Below are positions 61,169-64,000 of a DNA stretch of 64,000 nucleotides, in pieces. The notes beneath the pieces were generated by a model. It ran no database searches. It was not told the DNA's origin and saw only the letters and a program-made list of their open reading frames with translations. The DNA is from Shinella zoogloeoides. Lineage in GTDB: Bacteria > Pseudomonadota > Alphaproteobacteria > Rhizobiales > Rhizobiaceae. Where the stretch lies: NCBI RefSeq assembly GCF_033705735.1, contig NZ_CP131130.1, positions 1,491,001 to 1,555,000 of the forward strand, in the 5' to 3' direction. Every line of letters starts with the position of its first letter. The first letter of the stretch is position 1. The translations under genes were made by a program, and so were the position numbers.

Positions 61169-61588
61169 CTACTCGTCGCGATACACCTTCTCCCGACGCT
61201 CATGGCGCTCCTGCGCCTCGATCGACAGCGTTGCGATCGGACGGGCGTCGAGACGCTTGAGGCCGATCGGTTCGCCGGTTTCCTCGCAATAGCCATAGGT
61301 GCCTTCGTCGAGACGCTGGAGCGCCGCATCGATCTTGGAGATCAGCTTGCGCTGGCGGTCGCGAGCGCGAAGTTCGATGGCACGGTCGGTTTCCGAGGAT
61401 GCCCGGTCCGCGAGGTCCGGGTGGTTGGCGCTTTCTTCCGCCAGATGATCGAGGGTTTCGCGCGCTTCGCGCAGGATATCGTTTTTCCAGGCGTTCAACT
61501 TCGCTCGAAAGTAGGCGCGCTGGTTTGCATTCATGAATTCCTCGCCCTCATCGAGGACGAAATTGCTAAGATCGATCTTCTCACTCAA
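61169..61588 (-). CDS. dksA: DksA-type RNA polymerase-binding regulator
   Basis: A 139-residue DksA: SEKIDLSNF start, a coiled coil (RAKLNAWKNDILREARETLDHL through DRASSETDRAIELRARDRQRKL) with the Asp pair expected at its tip, and a C-terminal globular part with EEGTYGYC-like YGYCEETGEPIGLKRLDARP. Only one cysteine remains of the four of zinc-binding DksA, as in other rhizobia, so no zinc site is expected. Start TTG 61588 has AGGAG seven bases upstream; an ATG at 61609 overlaps that site. Confidence 0.94.
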   Translation of the reverse strand: MSEKIDLSNFVLDEGEEFMNANQRAYFRAKLNAWKNDILREARETLDHLAEESANHPDLADRASSETDRAIELRARDRQRKLISKIDAALQRLDEGTYGYCEETGEPIGLKRLDARPIATLSIEAQERHERREKVYRDE

Positions 61589-61898
61589 CGCGATTCTCCT
61601 GAAGAACATCTCAAGGCGCGCTGTATATCCCCACGGGTAACGCGATTCAAGCCTGCCGGGACTTACCCACGGTTTTCGCGCGTGCCTCTATTTTAAACCC
61701 TGCCAGACTAATATTTCATCAAGATTACAACGGGATGGGGAAAACGTCCCCGAATCGGCCCCAAATTTGCTTGCCGCTTCACACGAAAAGGTGTCCCCAG
61801 AATGGGCCAAGCGCCATCCCTGCCGTGAATTTAAGCACAGAATTCTTGCCATGCTGGCGGCGGCGCAAAACCGGTTGATCTTTCCGGCAAGGAAAGAC
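61589..61898. other. Divergent promoter region dksA / phosphatase
   Basis: About 310 bases between divergent starts, no supported gene. AT-rich patches near 61690-61740 may hold promoters; nothing specific can be called. Confidence 0.4.
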
Positions 61899-62474
61899 AT
61901 GAAGTCTGGAGACGGCATCGATCCTGCTGCAGGCGGATGGAGGACAGACTTGGCATCTCTCGGCACGCCGGCCTTCCGGCTCTATATCCTTCGCCACGCC
62001 CGCGCCGCCTGGGCCCAGCCCGGCCAGTCGGATTTCGACCGGGCGCTCGACGACGACGGCTTCGCCGAAGCCGAGGTGATCGCCGAGGAAGCGGCCGACC
62101 AGGGCTACCGGCCGGACCTCATCATCTCCTCGACCGCCGTGCGCTGCCGCCAGACGGCGGAACCGTTCCACCGCGCCGTCAGCGAGGAGCTTTCCATAGA
62201 CTATGTCGACTCACTCTATTCCGGCACGATCGACGCCTATGCGGAGCTCGCCTTCGCGAACCGGCGGGAAAGCGCCGTGATGGTCGTCGGCCACAATCCG
62301 ATGATCGAGGAATTCTTCCATCGCCTCGTCGGCAAGGAGATCGCCGAGACCGCCGCGCCCTTCGGCTACCCGACGGCGGGCCTCGCCATCCTCGATTTCG
62401 ACCGGCGCCCGACGGAAGAGGATTACACGGGCGCCTGCCTTGCCGGCTTCATGGCGCCGCGTCCGGCCCATTGA
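61899..62474 (+). CDS. SixA-type histidine phosphatase
   Basis: A 191-residue histidine phosphatase: the catalytic LYILRHARAAW, IISSTAVRCRQTAEPF, and VMVVGHNPMIEEFFH are present. SixA in E. coli dephosphorylates phosphohistidine on phosphotransfer domains; whether this one acts on CckA-pathway HPt proteins is unknown. ATG 61899 is preceded by AAGGAAAG. Confidence 0.9.
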   Translation: MKSGDGIDPAAGGWRTDLASLGTPAFRLYILRHARAAWAQPGQSDFDRALDDDGFAEAEVIAEEAADQGYRPDLIISSTAVRCRQTAEPFHRAVSEELSIDYVDSLYSGTIDAYAELAFANRRESAVMVVGHNPMIEEFFHRLVGKEIAETAAPFGYPTAGLAILDFDRRPTEEDYTGACLAGFMAPRPAH

Positions 62475-62543
62475 CGAAACGGCGTCGCCTCTTTTCCTGC
62501 CGGATTTCGTTTCCTATATCGCCCTCGATGCTGGAAAGAGACC

Positions 62544-64000
62544 TTGCCGCCTAGCCTGACCACCTTCACCGACGAAGCCCGGCTCGCGCTCGATGCGCTC
62601 ACCGGCCGCGCCACCAATCTCGTCAGCCCGTCGATCCGGCTGGGCGTGACGGGTCTTTCGCGCGCCGGCAAGACGGTCTTTATCTCCTCCCTCGTGCACA
62701 ATCTGCTGAACGGCGGACGCCTGCCGCTGTTCGAGGCCGGCCGCTCCGGCCGCGTCTCGAAGATCCGGCTGGAGCCGCAGCCGGACGACGCCGTGCCGCG
62801 CTTCCAGTACGAGGACCATATCCGCGCGCTCGTCGCCGACCGCCTCTGGCCGGACTCGACCCGCGCCATCTCACAACTCCGCATCACGCTGGATTACGAG
62901 AGCGCGTCCGGCTGGGGCCGCCTGTTCTCGCCCGGCAAGCTCTCCATCGACATCGTCGACTATCCCGGCGAATGGCTGCTGGACCTGCCGCTGCTGGCGC
63001 AGGATTTTCGCACCTTCAGCCGGAACACCGTCGCGCTCGCACAGTCCGGCATTCGCGCCGAGCTTGCCCGCGACTGGCTCGCGCTTTCCGGCACGGTCGA
63101 TCCCGCCGCCCATGCGGAGGAGGCCACCGCCCGGTCGCTAGCCGAAGCCTTCACCGCCTATCTGAAAGCCTGCAAGTCCGACGAGCGCTCGCTTTCCACC
63201 CTGCCGCCCGGTCGTTTCCTGATGCCGGGGGACCTCGAAGGTTCGCCGGCGCTCACCTTCGCCCCCTTGCCGAACCTTGCCGCAGGCAGTCCCGCCAGGG
63301 GCTCGCTGCATGCGATGATGGAACGTCGCTACGAGGCCTACAAGGCCCATGTCGTGCGCCCCTTCTTCCGCGAGCATTTCGCCCGCCTCGACCGGCAGAT
63401 CGTGCTGATCGACGCGCTTCAGGCGATCAATCGCGGCACTGAAGCCGTCCACGACCTGGAGCGGGCTCTCGGCGACGTGCTCGACTGCTTCCGCGCCGGC
63501 GCCAACAGCTTCCTCTCCTCCTTCGTCACGCGCCGCATCGACCGCATCGTCATCGCCGCCACCAAGGCCGACCACCTGCATCATGAAAGCCATCCGCGGC
63601 TGGAGGCCATCACGCGCCGGCTGGTCGAGCGCGCCATCGAGCGCATCGGCATGAGCGGCGCGGGCATCGAGGTCATGGCGCTCGCCTCCGTGCGCGCCAC
63701 CCGCGAAGCGACCGTCAAGCACGATGGCGAGGAGCTGCCGGTCATCGTCGGGGTGCCGATGGCGGGCGAGAGGATCGACGGCGAGGTCTTCGACGGCGAA
63801 CGGAAAACAGCGATATTTCCCGGGGACTTGCCGAAGGATCCGGATTCACTTTTTCAAGCGCTTGGATCGTCCCCTGAAGGCGAAGCGCCGCATCTTCTCA
63901 ATTTCGTCCGCTTCCGCCCGCCGCATATCGAGGAGACCGGCGGCGGCCTGAAACTGTCGGTGCCGCATATCCGCCTCGACCGGGCGCTGCAATATCTCAT
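62544..64000 (+). CDS. YcjX-family P-loop protein (C-terminus outside window)
   Basis: A DUF463/YcjX protein, 485 complete codons before the window ends. A Walker A-like GLSRAGKTVFISSLVHNLL follows the first 35 residues; then DIVDYPGEWLLDLPLL, VDIVD-type G-motif region, VVRPFFREHFARLDRQIVLID and VIAATKADHLHHES. YcjX proteins are GTPase-like and often stress-induced; a function is not established. Start TTG 62544 is taken because GGAAAGAG stands ahead; the nearby ATG at 62528 is out of frame. Confidence 0.88.
   Translation, partial: MPPSLTTFTDEARLALDALTGRATNLVSPSIRLGVTGLSRAGKTVFISSLVHNLLNGGRLPLFEAGRSGRVSKIRLEPQPDDAVPRFQYEDHIRALVADRLWPDSTRAISQLRITLDYESASGWGRLFSPGKLSIDIVDYPGEWLLDLPLLAQDFRTFSRNTVALAQSGIRAELARDWLALSGTVDPAAHAEEATARSLAEAFTAYLKACKSDERSLSTLPPGRFLMPGDLEGSPALTFAPLPNLAAGSPARGSLHAMMERRYEAYKAHVVRPFFREHFARLDRQIVLIDALQAINRGTEAVHDLERALGDVLDCFRAGANSFLSSFVTRRIDRIVIAATKADHLHHESHPRLEAITRRLVERAIERIGMSGAGIEVMALASVRATREATVKHDGEELPVIVGVPMAGERIDGEVFDGERKTAIFPGDLPKDPDSLFQALGSSPEGEAPHLLNFVRFRPPHIEETGGGLKLSVPHIRLDRALQYL

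Overview
The window is about 64 kb of GC-rich chromosome from an alphaproteobacterium, almost certainly a member of the Rhizobiaceae (Ensifer/Sinorhizobium, Rhizobium, Agrobacterium or Shinella type; the genus cannot be fixed from this stretch). The reasons are the fused ispDF gene next to dusB, a PDH E1-beta subunit carrying a lipoyl domain, a tandem cold-shock protein, CckA, a DksA with one cysteine, an alphaproteobacterial SOS box before recA, and dispersed palindromic intergenic repeats of the rhizobial kind.

Layout. 1-11.5 kb: dusB (cut by the window edge), ispDF and a CinA-type amidase, then a long leftward cluster for pyruvate oxidation and lipoate (pdhA, pdhB, pdhC, a GDSL hydrolase, a DUF465 protein, lpdA, lipA, a P-loop kinase-like protein and a RatA/COQ10-like protein), headed by ftsB. 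11.5-15 kb: eno, kdsA and a VOC protein. 15-20 kb: a rightward group with a DadA-like oxidoreductase, a metallophosphoesterase, a protein kinase fused to a universal stress domain, and a ceramide-glucosyltransferase-like enzyme. 20-25.5 kb: tRNA-Arg, an NDUFS4-type Complex I protein, tRNA-Pro, a DUF192 protein, a double cold-shock protein, glyoxalase I, an M15-like lipoprotein, and three identical tRNA-Glu genes, each with its own promoter.

25.5-34.15 kb is a decayed genomic island inserted at the 3' end of the third tRNA-Glu. It holds a large serine recombinase killed by a nonsense codon and a frameshift, a tyrosine recombinase whose N-terminus is uncertain, a GH5 cellulase fragment cut by a complete IS3-family element, a long three-way-junction RNA candidate, and a translationally coupled SHMT - YggS - MFS operon whose transporter is truncated. 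At its right end lie a second recombinase remnant that runs into a tRNA-fMet 3' fragment, and the right attachment repeat.

34-64 kb returns to core genes: recJ, hom and an aminotransferase; phaC; sfsA, map, radC and sthA; a nuclease/phosphatase, an AraC-type regulator, a SulP transporter and a GGDEF protein; alaS and recA (SOS box upstream); psuK-psuG; cckA, a FliO-like protein, a VOC protein, dksA, a SixA-type phosphatase and a YcjX protein that runs off the end.

The part most worth following up is the island cargo at 30.96-33.77 kb: a predicted structured RNA ahead of three coupled genes, two of them PLP-dependent. It may be a small amino-acid-analogue metabolism or resistance unit; this is inference.
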